This document shows positions 1-13,257 of a DNA stretch of 64,000 nucleotides, in pieces. Within the stretch, counting starts at the first letter, position 1; every line of letters starts with the position of its first letter. The DNA comes from Tubiluchus corallicola (lineage: Eukaryota > Priapulida > Priapulimorpha > Priapulimorphida > Tubiluchidae), in contig JAQGDQ010000168.1 in assembly GCA_030141605.1 (NCBI GenBank), positions 374,001-438,000 of the forward strand. Direction: 5' to 3'. The notes below the pieces were generated by a model. The model worked only from the letters and a program-made list of their open reading frames with translations. It had not been told where the DNA came from and did no database searches. The position numbers were made by a program, and so were the translations under genes.

Positions 1-2495
1 AACATCAGCTATATGTAAGTCAATACAGAAAGTTTATGGCTTAATTTTGCAGCCGAAACATACAAAAAGCTGTTTAAAATCTGGTGTTTTTTCGGATTCT
101 AGATCAGTTTTCAGATTCCAAGCACCGAAATTCTTGAGACTTCATAACCATAAGGGCGTTCCTAATCCTAATCCCTCACTAACCAAGATTCTGCATCACA
201 GCCGAGTCTTTCTGATGTATCCCTAGTTTTTATTGATTTTCTACTTCACAGCTTTCTTTGGCAACTCACACGTGCACTGGGCTAGGGTCACGAAACTCAC
301 AGGGCACACTGCCCCGGTAGGGAGTCAATGTTTACACGTGACACTTCAGCCACACGTCAAAGATCACAGTGTGGGCAGGTCTTCTAATTTTTTCGTTAGG
401 ATAGATCATTAGAGTTAGAGCGTCAATTTCTGGTGTGTCACTAGGTGGGGTCGAGATTTTGCGCACGGCTGAGTACGGGGTTTTGAGTATGGCACAATTT
501 TCCGCTAGGGACAAAACTGAAATTGGGGACACAAGTGCTTCTGGGACACCGACAAACCGAATCAACTGGTGTAAGTTTCACCGAGTTTGGGTATCGGACG
601 GACATCAAGGTCACAGGTTAAAAATAAAAAGGTTAGCTTTTAGTATTAAAGTGTTCGCGAAACACCGGCCAAAAAACGACTGTCGGGCGCGGTATTGGAA
701 TTTTTAAAGAACTTTTACAGCTTTTTAGAAAGAAAAAGAACTGGGCCACAAAGTGCTGCAAGATTTTTTCCCGGAGACACCTAAATGAACGCGAATACCG
801 ACCTGAATACTTTTGTTAAGTTTCCCTAATCGCGCTACAAAATTATACTATACTAATTTCATTATTAAAATTTGTTTGAATATGCTAGTGTTAAAATGCT
901 ATTAAACGTAAAATTAATTATTTTACAACTTTCTGAACTCGCTGATAACGGGGCCAAGGACACAGCTATGTTGTCACCTTGTGTTTGGTTCCAAAAGAGT
1001 AACACATGACGTAGTTAATAAGTAGAGGGGTAACTGGTCACCGGTCAAAAAACTAGAAGTTCTAATTTTACTAAAACAAAATTCAAATCATAAGTAGTCA
1101 TGCAAGAGTAATTCAACGGAGGCAAACTTGTGACCTTTAGAGACCTAGCTTACAAGCCACTGTCAAAACCTAACAAATTCCGATTTCATTTTACTGTTAA
1201 TAGCAAACACAACAGGACTCACATGCATGTCGTTAACTATTTAGAAAACACATCAAAACGCAAAACGGAAGCCGTTGCTTGAAATATATCCTATCACAGA
1301 AGCAGAATCTTAGCACAGCTATTGACATTGTCAAAAACGTTCACTAGTTTAATTTTCTTTGTAGCTAATTGTCCAGCAATACTCACCCTTTGATAAACTG
1401 TTAGCTTACTCAGTAACTGAAATTTTTTTATCAATAATTTTGCGCCTTTTTTCACTGCCATGCTAACTCTAAAGCATCATAATTTTGATATGTTGTTTAT
1501 TCTAGCACATTGCCTATAATATAGCTTTTACTTGACGTGACGAGAGATGATACTTTCTAGCTAGTTTCATTACGCAAATCCCGCGTAATTTTTTAACCCT
1601 TCTTTACCAGATTATTTTGTTTTTTCTGTTTAGTATAGATTTAAATATTTCACACCTTAAAAATGAAAAGTCAGGATCGTATACTTAGTAACGTAAATCG
1701 TATCTTGACAAAATAGTAATACATATAATACATGTAGTTAAAATATTACAAGTTTACACACACCAGAAACCGTTTATATACATGTATACATGTATACATA
1801 CATACATACATTATAATTATATGAAGTATTTATAGAAATAGGGATAAAAGCGTTACATTTATAAAAAAAATAGTGTATAATGCTAAAGTATTTTTAAATT
1901 AATTATGCTTTTTAAATTTACAATAATTAATTGACCGATGTCTTCTGTGTTTCGGTCTTAGATTGGTGGTCATACAGTTATCAACTGGTTGGTGTCTGAG
2001 ACAACCACTCCACTTCGTTGATGATTCGGTCAATAATTCACTGAAACTGATGAGTTCACCTCAAAAAATCGATGTTTCTTTTTAGTTTGCTCTTATATTG
2101 ATAAGCGTCTCGTTAACTACTTTACGTCAGGAAATTTTCTGAATTTTTTTTCTAATTGTCTGCTTCTGCTAAACTTTTCCTGTGTTGCAATCAGTTGTTT
2201 ACGTTTCAGTTGTAAACAGCTTCACTCGTCAACTTGTTACAATAAATATCACCTAGTTCTCGCAATTACACTACGAAATTATACGCATAACATAATAAAC
2301 TCACATGTAAATAGATGCAAAGATATAAAATAAAACTATCATTTTATACAAATATGTAAAGATACATGTAGGTAGGACCTTGATAACACATAGATAAATA
2401 AACAGTACTACTTTAATACTCTACAACTAATCATAAAATAGTCAAAAGCTAAAATGGAAGATTTAGTTGGGTAAACATGCATAAATTATTTTTCT

Positions 2496-2591
2496 AAGAG
2501 CGAAACTATTTTCATAGCTAAATATCCCAGTTTAATTTAATTTAAGAGCGAAACTATTTTCATAGCTAAATATCCCAGTTTAATTTAATTC
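2496..2591. repeat. 48-bp tandem duplication (2 copies)
   Basis: Two adjacent copies of a 48-bp unit beginning AAGAGCGAAACTATTTTC, at 2496 and 2544, match essentially perfectly, so the duplication is probably recent. No coding content. Confidence 0.93.
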
Positions 2592-3180
2592 AATGGACAC
2601 TGCACCTCACAGCACTAGATGAATATATTAGTTCTATAGTATAATTGTTAACTATTATAAACTTGTAACATTCAATTGATCTTTGTCTGAGTTTTTAAAA
2701 ATGAAATACCTTAATTAAAGGCAAACTAGCTTCTATTAGTTGAATAATAATTTTAACAGATGGCCACATAAAAGCTGTAACAGTGCTACTCTTGAATGTT
2801 ATACTTAACGTTGTTGTGACATCTGATGTCAACAAATGAAGCATTGTGTAACTTGGTGCAATTTTAAGATCGCTAATTTAGTAACTACATTATGCCTACA
2901 TTATGAACATTGACTGCTGACAACATTCATACAAAAATAAAAAATTTGGTTAAAAGTCCATCAGTTGGATCTATGTATATACAATAATGCCTCATTGTTT
3001 GTTTTCAGTTCAACTATTTTAATAAGTACAGCATGATGAATGACAGAATAGCGCTTGAAAACTCTGTGGCTTCATCATTTATTTTATAACAGTAATGTTG
3101 CACAGTTTGTTTGTTGAAGAATTCAAAACTTATTATTGGAAAAATTATATTAGAATGGCTTATTAACTAACAAAAACAGT

Positions 3181-3480
3181 TCTTTTTCCTTCTTGCCTCA
3201 TTTCCTTCTTCTTTCAACTTTCAATTCTTGTTACATTTACTCTTTTTTCTTTTATTATTTCCTTCTTTCTTTCTGACTTTCTCACTTCCTTCCTTATGTC
3301 TCATTTTCTTTCTTTCCTTCCTTCTTTCGTTCATTCTTTTTCATTTCCAACTTCCTTGCTTCGTTATTTCATTCGTTCTTTTTACCTTTCTGCTTTTCCT
3401 TCGTTTATCCTTTCATTTATTTATTTGGTTGGTTTTTCTGTTCCCCTATCCTTCTTCAGCCTCGTTTTTTATGTTCCTTT
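3181..3480. repeat. Pyrimidine-rich (TTCC/TTTC) tract
   Basis: About 300 bp is almost purely C/T on the plus strand, made of degenerate TTTC, TTCC and CTTCTT steps. It creates spurious Phe/Leu/Ser-rich open frames. On the CNRIP1 (minus) strand it is a polypurine tract within a few hundred bases of the stop codon. Confidence 0.85.
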
Positions 3481-3717
3481 ATGTTTCTGGAAAAGCTTGT
3501 TTAATATACGATTATGTGATAATCATGTAAATTGTCTCTGATAAAAATCACACACTGACCGGTAAAAGTAATGGAACCGGCTTATCGAGTGACTAGAAAC
3601 TGCATAAGCAGCCGTTCTCATTAAGTCATAAGATTAATGAGTTTTTCTCGCCGACGTCACATTCATTTTCAAAGCGACACAGCATCAAGTCGGCGCATCA
3701 CATTCTCAAATTCATTG

Positions 3718-3882
3718 CTAGCGAAAAGTTTCTTTGAGGATGTCACATGATGCTGTGGCATCATTATAGCGGCACTCGTACTCGATGCAGTGAAACGTGT
3801 CACCCCAGTTGCCATGATGTTTGTCGCCTTCTTTGTAAAATTTGCATTGCATAGAGGTCCGAAAGAATCCTCGGTCGATTAT
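3718..3882 (-). other. CNRIP1: CNRIP1 exon 3 (terminal coding exon)
   Basis: This exon encodes 54 residues plus the stop. It begins after the pyrimidine-rich acceptor CTCTCCTCTTTCAG. Its KFYKEG...NWGDTFHCIEYEC block aligns with the KFYNYH...WGSPFSVIEYEC end of human CNRIP1, and it ends ETFR, where human ends ESFL. Phase 0 entry. Confidence 0.88.
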
Positions 3883-6237
3883 CTGAAAGAGGAGAGATAG
3901 TGTACAAAACAGTTTGAGTTTAAAGACAAATGGCAAATACAAGAACTATAAAAAACAGCAACAAGAAGTCCATCACAAAATCTAGAATGGTATTTTTGTT
4001 TTACATCAGCACTATAATGCTCGGACAATCCATTTTGGTGCCTCAGTTCTTCTTATAGCCAATGTTCAATGCTGAGTCTAAACTCAATCTCAACCTTATC
4101 TATATCTGAACGAGTTCAGTCGGTGCCTATACATCTGTATGGCAAAACAGGATTTCTTTGCTTAAAAGGTTCTCAGAAGACTAACTGGCAACAAGACCTT
4201 CGCGATGAAATCACACAGAAGTTGAACGCCTCCTCCTTTTCTCTCTAGTGTCTCTAATGCCTAATTTCTGTGTCATAATGGGTTATGTGAAAATAAAATA
4301 AAGAAAGAAAATAAGCAAAATATTGCATTTAGTACTTTCCCTGCCCATTTTCACTTGATAGCTTGTAGACGTCATGGATGTCCAGAACAGTGAAACACAC
4401 TGCGAGTGTGAGCCTGGAACTTGTTGTTGTGTGTTTCAGTAGTTTGCTAGACTGTGAACAACTAATTAAGTGAATCAAGGATGTAGCCGCGTGGAAGCAT
4501 TCAAGGTGAAATGCCCCACTGACCAAGAAAAGTTACTATTGTGATAATAATTATCACTAAGTACTTGATTTACGTCCCGTCATTCCATTTATCTCTTTAA
4601 AAATAGGGCACGCAGCAAAAAGCTCTGATTCTGTCGCTGGAAGGAAAAAATAAAAAGAACAAAGAACCTAAAACAAGAAAGATATGCAAATACTAAGCAA
4701 TTCTCCTCACACCTATGCGTTCTAAACTACCCACTTAAGCGAACTTATCCCAGTGTGATTTTTATAACTACTATGTTTCCATTTGACATACATCGAATCT
4801 AAGTGGAATGTTTTTTCTTTGTCCTTTACTGCTGATTTCGTTTTTTTCAGTACTCCAGCTGCCTAGGTATATTGATTTATGATCGCTACCTTCTTTTGAT
4901 TCCATCTCCATAACATCACCATCCAAATTAAATGATCTGCAACACAATATAACATCATTAGTTCAAATATAAATAGCGGCATTATTGCAATTATACAGAA
5001 ATAAACTGTGATGACACAGAACCGATTGTCAGTAAACTTCATTTTCACTGACGTCATCATCCAAAACTGATACTTCGACAAGAGAAAACAATAGGACAAT
5101 AGGGACCAAATCATTTTTATAGACGCACAAACGTTGACGTCACCGAACAAATTAACAACTCTCTGTCTGGATGCAAATAAAAGCCATTCATAATAATGTT
5201 AAGACCACACCATTTTCAGGATTAGCGAGTATTTAGAATTCGGTATGTAAAATACAGGAGGTATAAATTATAAAATTAATGTTCATTTATTAAAAATTAT
5301 TTAAAACGTTATAACATTGCCCAGACAGAAACTATGAGATAAACTATTATAGTATTTTATCACATTGTAAGTACGACGAAATGGAATTTGTTTCCAACCC
5401 CACCCACTGTGTGTACTATAATGGTTATAATCGTTACGGACGCGATGGTTTCGTTGTCTAGTAGGTGCTTCTTACCATTTCAGCACCTGTTATACTGGCA
5501 TGGAGGACGCAGAAAGAGCAGACTGGCATACTATCCGTTTTATTACAATATTTTAATATTTTGCAAACTATAGAACAGACAAGTGTTACGTTTCTGACAA
5601 AATGTGATCAATAATAGACGCTGCTGGTCTAAATCAATCGTTGCATCTAAAGGATAAGTTAATGGAAAACACAGCTGCTAGTCTGCAGAAAAAACTGAGA
5701 AATTGTCAAAGAGCTGTGCATTACTTGTTAATTATGACTGGGTGGGGGACATAATTATTTATCATAGAGACAGACACCCGTTCAGTTATAACAGACTTTG
5801 GAAACCATATAAAGGAGGAATTACGTATCCAATTCCTGATATCACCTACTTTCTGGTAATGTCGAGATTTGAAATGTCAAGACTCGAAAGTTGAATGTCT
5901 CATTAATAGTGTGGATTCAGGCAGAAAACTGACATGAGACTTTAATAGGTGACTCGTATAAATTGTTAATTTCCGCTGCCTGGCTTGTTTAAAGATCTGT
6001 GGTTTTGCCATTAAATTCGCGTCTCTCTATGGGTTTTGTCAAGCACTTTTTGTGAACTCTTCAATCTATAGAAGATACACGAGAAAATGAAATGGTTGCC
6101 ATTTAGATCAAAATTTATGATCAATTACCTTGACGATATTCGGCAGTTTTGCACATAGATGGTTATGTTATGAAATTATTTATTCCATGTTTCTGTTGCT
6201 GCTGCTGCTGTTGTTGTTGTTGTTGTTGTTGTTGTTC

Positions 6238-6275
<38 letters not shown>

Positions 6276-9200
6276 AAAAACTCTAGTTTAAAATATGTGT
6301 TCAAATGATGCACCTATATTTAGCCCATTCAGCCCTCAATGTGTACGACAAATTTTGTGACCTAGTCCACTTTTTTAATTCGGCTTCTTCCAGTGGTGAA
6401 TAATTAGTTCGCTTTATATGGTACATAAAATATACCATATGGATTATCAAACTTGTGAAATATAGTACCAAAGCTCGCGAATGGTCGAGCTTAGAATTTC
6501 ATTACGGTTAACTGGCTTTTCATTACGTGTAAAATTAATTTAATCGATTAATTTACAGACGAATTTATGGCTGACAAGCCATAAAGATACTCGAGATAGT
6601 TATATTAATTGGCAATAAGAAAATGTAAGAGAATTTGACGTTAATAATAGCAATTTTCTCGCCTTTACGAGAAATTTATTTTTCCGGGTTGCTGTAAAAT
6701 TAGTGCTTTGGTCTTAGTTTCGTTAGGAAGTCAATTTCGTTATTCTTTCGCGTGTTCCCTAACTTTCTTCGTGCACTATTTTCCTTTTCTGTTTCTTTGT
6801 TACCTGCTTGTTTTACTTTTTCGCTTTTATTTAATTATTCATTTTTTATTATCGATTCATTTATTCTCTCTCTCGGTCTTTCTCTCTCTCTCTCTCTCTC
6901 GTTTTCTCTCTCTTATTCTTTCTCTCTTTCCTTCTTTTCCTCACACTTTCCTCTTTCCTCAACTCTTTCTCTGACTCGCATTATTTTCCTCTTTATTTTT
7001 GTATTTCTTCAATAAAAGTGCGTTAAATAGAATGAACATGCGTTAATTTGTTGTTATAGGACGTGAACTATCTAACTAGCATTATATTTTTTCTTCTATT
7101 TGCAATTCATTTCGCTACACGTATGTATTAATTTCAAATAATACATAGGCACGTAAATGTCAGGTGGTGCAAAAATATTTTAATGTTTTGATTACGATAT
7201 CATAAGAAGAGAATAATGGAATCGCGTGAAGATTAACCTAGTTGATGTTATAGATGCTTGTGCAAACATCAAAAATTTTAGATGATTCCCTTAGATATGT
7301 CCAAAAACACAGGATGAAAAACAGCCTCCTCATTATTGCTTATGGTGCACGATGGCAGGATGTTAAACAATCATATAGTACATGTACATGAAGGAAATGC
7401 TGTTAGAAAGAAAACTGCTTGACATACGTAATGATACACATATATCACAAATACTAGTAAACAATTAAAATACCCATTTAAATTGAACTCTTCGCTTTAA
7501 TTTAATATATTAACTAATTATTTGTTTCACGCATTCTACATAACTCCTAGATATTGTTCAAACAAATCTAAGAAAGTTGGATTTAATACGAATTATGTTC
7601 ATTGTACTTTGTCAAAGTTAGTTTACGCCTGTGTAGAGTTCTTAGAAAATAGACGTAAAATGTCTAGGTAAAGTGAGAAAGTGACGCAGCAGAAACACTT
7701 ATTTCACAAATTTCCTAAAACACAATGATGTTATATGAATGCCTTGGAATTTTGAAATTTTTTTATACTTTTGCAACAGGCAGTTTACAAAAGTCAAGTA
7801 TAAGCAATTAGCCATATATACGAAAAATGAACTTAGAGGTTGCAGCAATAATAATTAACCCCTCTTACTCAACGGCCGGCATACCAATTTCGAATACAAT
7901 TAACCTGATATTAGCGCTAATAATTGCACAGGAGTTTAAGCAAACAAGCTTGTGCTTCCTAACCAAAAGCATCAATTTTGACAATTCAGAGTTTGAGCAT
8001 TCAATTTGCTATGAGAGGCGGAGTGGGTCATTACTGAGACCTAAGCAATTATCTGAAGCCAAATGCAGGGCATGTTTCGTGGCTTGCGTGCATGGAGCGG
8101 TGTACGTGTTCGAGAGAAGGCGATACGAATTTGCGACGGCTGAAGCCAGAACAATAATATTATGACTATATAAAACTGTCCGTCGATGGCTCATAAATTT
8201 TCCGTGAATAAGTGATTTGTTGCCTAGTAGTAGTAATCTCGTAGATATCGATAAAAAGGAAAATATTTCGTGCTTTTGAGTCGAATTTCTGGTAGATTGT
8301 TGAGTGACAGGCTGACCGACTGAGAAGGGTATGGCGGTGCGTTCACTAAAGCACTGGGGTCTTTATTTTTATTTTTTATTAAGATATCCATACATACAAT
8401 AACATTAACTGCATAAAACAATGAAAGCTGCACAGTAATAAAAGAGACAAGTGAAACTGGGTATCGGGGAGATACAAATCGCAAAATTACTACCTACATG
8501 TGTCTGCAAAAATTCAAAAGTCAATTTTAATTAATCTTTGACTACGCCATTTACTGAAGGCGGCATTTATCAGTGGAGACCCATTTACAAGTTCAGGAAG
8601 AGAATTCCGGTTCTATTATGATACGAATGTTGAGCTTCGGTATGAATGTTGAGCAACTAACAATACGCTTCCTGAAGACGCTTTTCGTGAAAGGCTTTTA
8701 CTAGATAGAAAGAATTAGAAACCTCTAAAATTCTGCTAAGAAGCCCGTCGCCTATATTTGTTTATGTTTTGTTTGTTTTGCTGTTTTGAAAAACAAATAA
8801 ATTCTTGCAATTAACCATTCTGTTGTTAACCAAACTATTAATGTTTATGTATTGTGTCACTGTTCTAAACTTGCCAAGAGAAAAGTCTAGTCTAGTCTAG
8901 TCTAGATAAGTCCAGACCAGTCGAGTCGAGTCTAGTCTAGTCTAGTTTATTTATAACCAGCAGACTGAATATTTACAAAAATTACAACACAAATGATTGG
9001 TGTAATACAATAAATTAAATGGTTTAATTGAATCATTGTGCATAATTCTTTTTTGCGTGAAACTAGCTTGTCCACCCACCCAACACGTGTATTAATAGTA
9101 TAGCCTACTTTATTACATATCGTGCTTATGAGCCCTTTCCTACTTCCAAATAACATGTATGTATCACGTTTTTATGTATCCAAGGAAAAAAATAAAATTT

Positions 9201-12200
9201 CTATCTAATCCATTCATATTAATTAAATGCTTAGTAATATCTCTTTGCGGCCGCGTATATGCAGAATCTTCCAAAATATTCAGCGAAGTTTCTGCACTGT
9301 AACTTAAAATAGCTCGTAGGAGAAACACAAGGTGTTGTGGTTTCGCATTGAGCAACATTACCAAAGCCTCAAGGAAGCCATACCTGCGGCAAACTACCAG
9401 ATTAATGTAGTTTCATTTAATATGGCGATAGCAGGTAATTGAAACCTCCTGCTGACTGCATTCTGCATAGGTTCTATTAATTTTCTACTCGGAGAGAGCA
9501 ATAATGATACTCACCATTGTCAGATAAGAAAGAAAGTATAAAGGTATAGCCACTTAGCGCTTTTCAGCGATTTTTGATGGCTTTCAGCATGTAACGTAAA
9601 AATCCGAACCGCTGAAGCCCAGTGGCGCGAGAAGAGCAGGATTGGTCGCACGGCATTCTGGGTAATCGATAGCACTGTGGGTAAGCAAACATCTGTTTTA
9701 ATAATTAAATCCGTGCAGGCCTACTGTGCCCGAGTTTACATACGGATTAATTTGTTCTCTGGGATCACTTGTCTTATCCCAGCAGTTACGTGTTTAGTAT
9801 TTAGTTCAAGGTGCTCAAATAGGAAATTTAACAGAAAAGGCGAAGAAAATGTTTACTAATCGTCACTGCCGGATTTAGACTCGGTGAGGCCCTAAGCTGT
9901 ATAAAGCCCTGAGGCCCTCACCGATAATCATCCATTTTCGTAACACTATCTATCTGTAACATTACAGAACTCTCCATACAGGATTGTACATTTTATCTAC
10001 AATAATAATTAATTATTTATAAACTGTGTCTTCATAATAATTACATTATTAAAAGAACTAAATTTGTTTACTTTAGTGTATGCTAAATGTTAAATTGTTC
10101 TAAAAATTGGAAAAATTCACAGTTTTGGCTTCAGATCACTAATGACCTACCTGCATTGACCTACACATGGCACACTTACAGTGACTTATGCTTATAGTAT
10201 ATAGACACACCATGCCATATGGTAAAATTATATTAACGAATATGTGATACCACCTTACAGTTATCTATTTTTCAATTTTTAGTAGTTAAACAAAAGAAAA
10301 GACAAACTCTAGTTTAAGCTTGAACCAAAAAGGTATAAAAAAGAAAAATTCTCAAATACCACACACTAAGATCAGTGGAGTATTCACAGTAACGATAGCT
10401 GCCTTTTCTAAGAAAATATAACTAGCAAATTAACAAATTACTAATTTTCAGCCGGACCTCCTTATGGGAGCTAGCCTTGCTTTTCCGGCCATCTTGTTCA
10501 AAAACCATTACTTTTTGCTTATCTTTACCAACTTTTGTAAGCTACGCTCGTTCTTCAATAAAATAAATAATAATAATTATTATTATTAAATAATAAATGA
10601 TAGTATTCTATCAAGCTATTAGTGACGCAGATATTCCACTAGGGATACCAAAGTTTATGAGTTGTTTTATATTGAGAAAAAAACAATTATTTTGATTTTA
10701 ACTTGAGCTTCGTGCTTGCAAGACGATTACTCTTAGGTCTGCCATATGTTTATGTATCGAATACTACTAAAATTAATAACAAGAATGCTAATACAAATAA
10801 TTTTGCAGGGACAGTAGATTTCGTGACACTTAGTTATCAAAAAATTGTGACATTTACAAAGACAAAATATGGATTATGCAGTGAACGTGTAGACTGCTTT
10901 CGCTTATTTTAATTTCTCCTCCTCCATCAAATAGGCCAGGTATTGGTTCAACACTCAAAACCGTGATTTCGTTTTTTTTAAAAACCTGCCTATTGTCACT
11001 TGATTCGTGATCATAGTTTAGGCCAATTATTTCAAAATAATGCTCGATTTTGCTCCTAGGTAGGATCTTTACCGCGAAACAAACAACGTGACTTAATGGG
11101 AAATCCAACTGTATAGAAAATTAGTTGTGAGCACTACCCATGTTGTTGTTAATAAACTGGGCATATTAATTCTAATTCACGTTTGTGAGGTTAGTTCTTT
11201 AATTTTGCATTTTCGCTTGCCTAAATGTCTGAGCGTTTGAGCCTCATCGTTTAAAAAATCAAGTCTAATGTTGGTCGCTGAACAAAACGATTTCAACACT
11301 CTGGGTCCTTTGATAAAATTAAGTGTTAAAGCATTAGCTAACGTTTAATTGGATAATAGGCTAAAAGGCGGTGATTTTTCATTGTAGATAGTCAATACTT
11401 CAATATAGATGTCAGTGCTTCAATACAGATGATCAATGTTTCAATACAGATGGTCAAAGCTCGGATGTAAATCATCAATGCCTCACTGTAATTAGTCGAT
11501 GCTTCAATATTAACGGTCAAAAAATAAGGTTGTCATCATCACTTAGACGTGCAACTAAGGCACCAAACTCCCAATTGGACTAAACTCTGTGATGAACGAC
11601 TTCTACCATTATCATTATCACCATCCACTGCAGACAGTTTATCACCAAGGTAACGGGCAGTCAGTTACATTTATAGAGAAACTCCCTGCCTCCATTTAGA
11701 TAGCAAATTGCTTGGAAACCCCATTAGCACGCAACGCTAGAAAGAAGCAAATGTTTTATAGAACAGAAAGTATAATATGCTAAGTTACAAATGAATAATA
11801 ATCTGTTCTCATAAGTGGCTTTCCTCTGTGCGGCAGGTATAATTACTTTTACTCATTCATTACTTCACTAAGCCTTGTAAGTGCAATTCACTTTATTTTT
11901 AGAACAACAAAGATTAGTTTGTTTCAAACTTAAAGGAATAGTCAAGGACAGGATGATTTTTGCGACGATACCTCATTTTGACCTATGATGTTATGGTCTA
12001 AAATATGCTTTGCGTTATCCTCAATAATTACCGAATTGCTTCTAATAATTAAATATTAACGTAGCAACTTAATTAGCAGCCTACCAGTGCAGCTGGCGAT
12101 GACATCACAGCTGGGTAAAATTTCTAATGATAGAAACCTTCCATGTGCCGGCATTTACATAAAATACAAAAACGTTTGCACTCAAAATTATATTTACTGC

Positions 12201-13186
12201 TGAACTTAAATGCTGGACGTGACTGTCCTGACGCCATAAACATATTGTGTTCCATATTGATATGACAGGCGCAGCGCCAATTTTTTGTGCAAGGCGTTTG
12301 TGAAATGCAGGCGTGGCCATCTAGATACATATGCCTTACTGATAGCGTGCAAAACAAAATTAAGCTCATAAAACCTGAAAAAGCAAAAAACTGAAAACTG
12401 GCGCTGTTTTATATAAATAAAAATCAATACTTAACGACAAATAACAAACATGCGTTATTATTAATATGACAAATTAATATAATATAAAGTAGGTTATTAA
12501 TATAAGACACGAGGCGAAACCAGAGAACACGTGTGACAGCCACATACCTAAGAAAATTAGGAAAAACACCAAATAGTGCATGCAATTGTAATTACACGTC
12601 TATAAGCAATACAAAGGAAGTGGAGCACTTATCACGAATATGCACTCTCGTGTGTCACAGACACAACAATAAACCATATTCCACGGCAGTACAGTGAAAC
12701 GAGCGAATGAGCAGACGGACTTTTGAACGCACATACATTCAGGAAAACAACTCCACATTGTTTAGTTTCGACAATGAAAGCTTTCACTATATATAGGCCT
12801 ACATGTACAAACAACACAGTTTCTCGACTGGTGCAACAATAGTCGAGATAATTGAGATCATTGAGTGCAAATACCTAATCTGCGCCTGTCTTACACTGAG
12901 TTACCAAGTTGTAGCCTTTCAGAACACAGACAACTTCCAGGCGTCTCTGATCAAATATTAATTTCTGTTCATCACACACGGTGAATCCGCTACAAGTACC
13001 CATTCGCATCCCTGATCATGATTATAAATAGCGCCTAGAGCTAAGAGGCTTAATAACATAATACTGTAAGAGGATAAGTAAAGGATTCTCATTGTACTCA
13101 GCACGAGTAGTCGATGTGCGCCTAGATAACAAGATTTTATTTCCCGTAAGATGGGTTTATAAAAGAGGCTACTCGGGCTAGTGAAA

Positions 13187-13257
<71 letters not shown>

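Larger units (their letters stand above)
1..3717. other. 3' flank of CNRIP1, no gene recognised
   Basis: AT-rich sequence downstream of the CNRIP1 stop codon. A richer-GC patch at about 250-720 has short overlapping open frames on both strands (435-707 plus, 332-565 minus), but neither resembles a family I know and I do not call a gene. The remainder holds a perfect 48-bp tandem duplication and a pyrimidine-rich tract, listed separately. Part of this stretch is presumably the CNRIP1 3' UTR, but I could not fix a poly(A) site. Confidence 0.5.

Noticed and set aside
4329-4526. Minus-strand 65-codon frame considered as part of CNRIP1 or of the 22.4-kb protein family
   Set aside because: No motif match in any phase. 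It lies in CNRIP1 intron 2.
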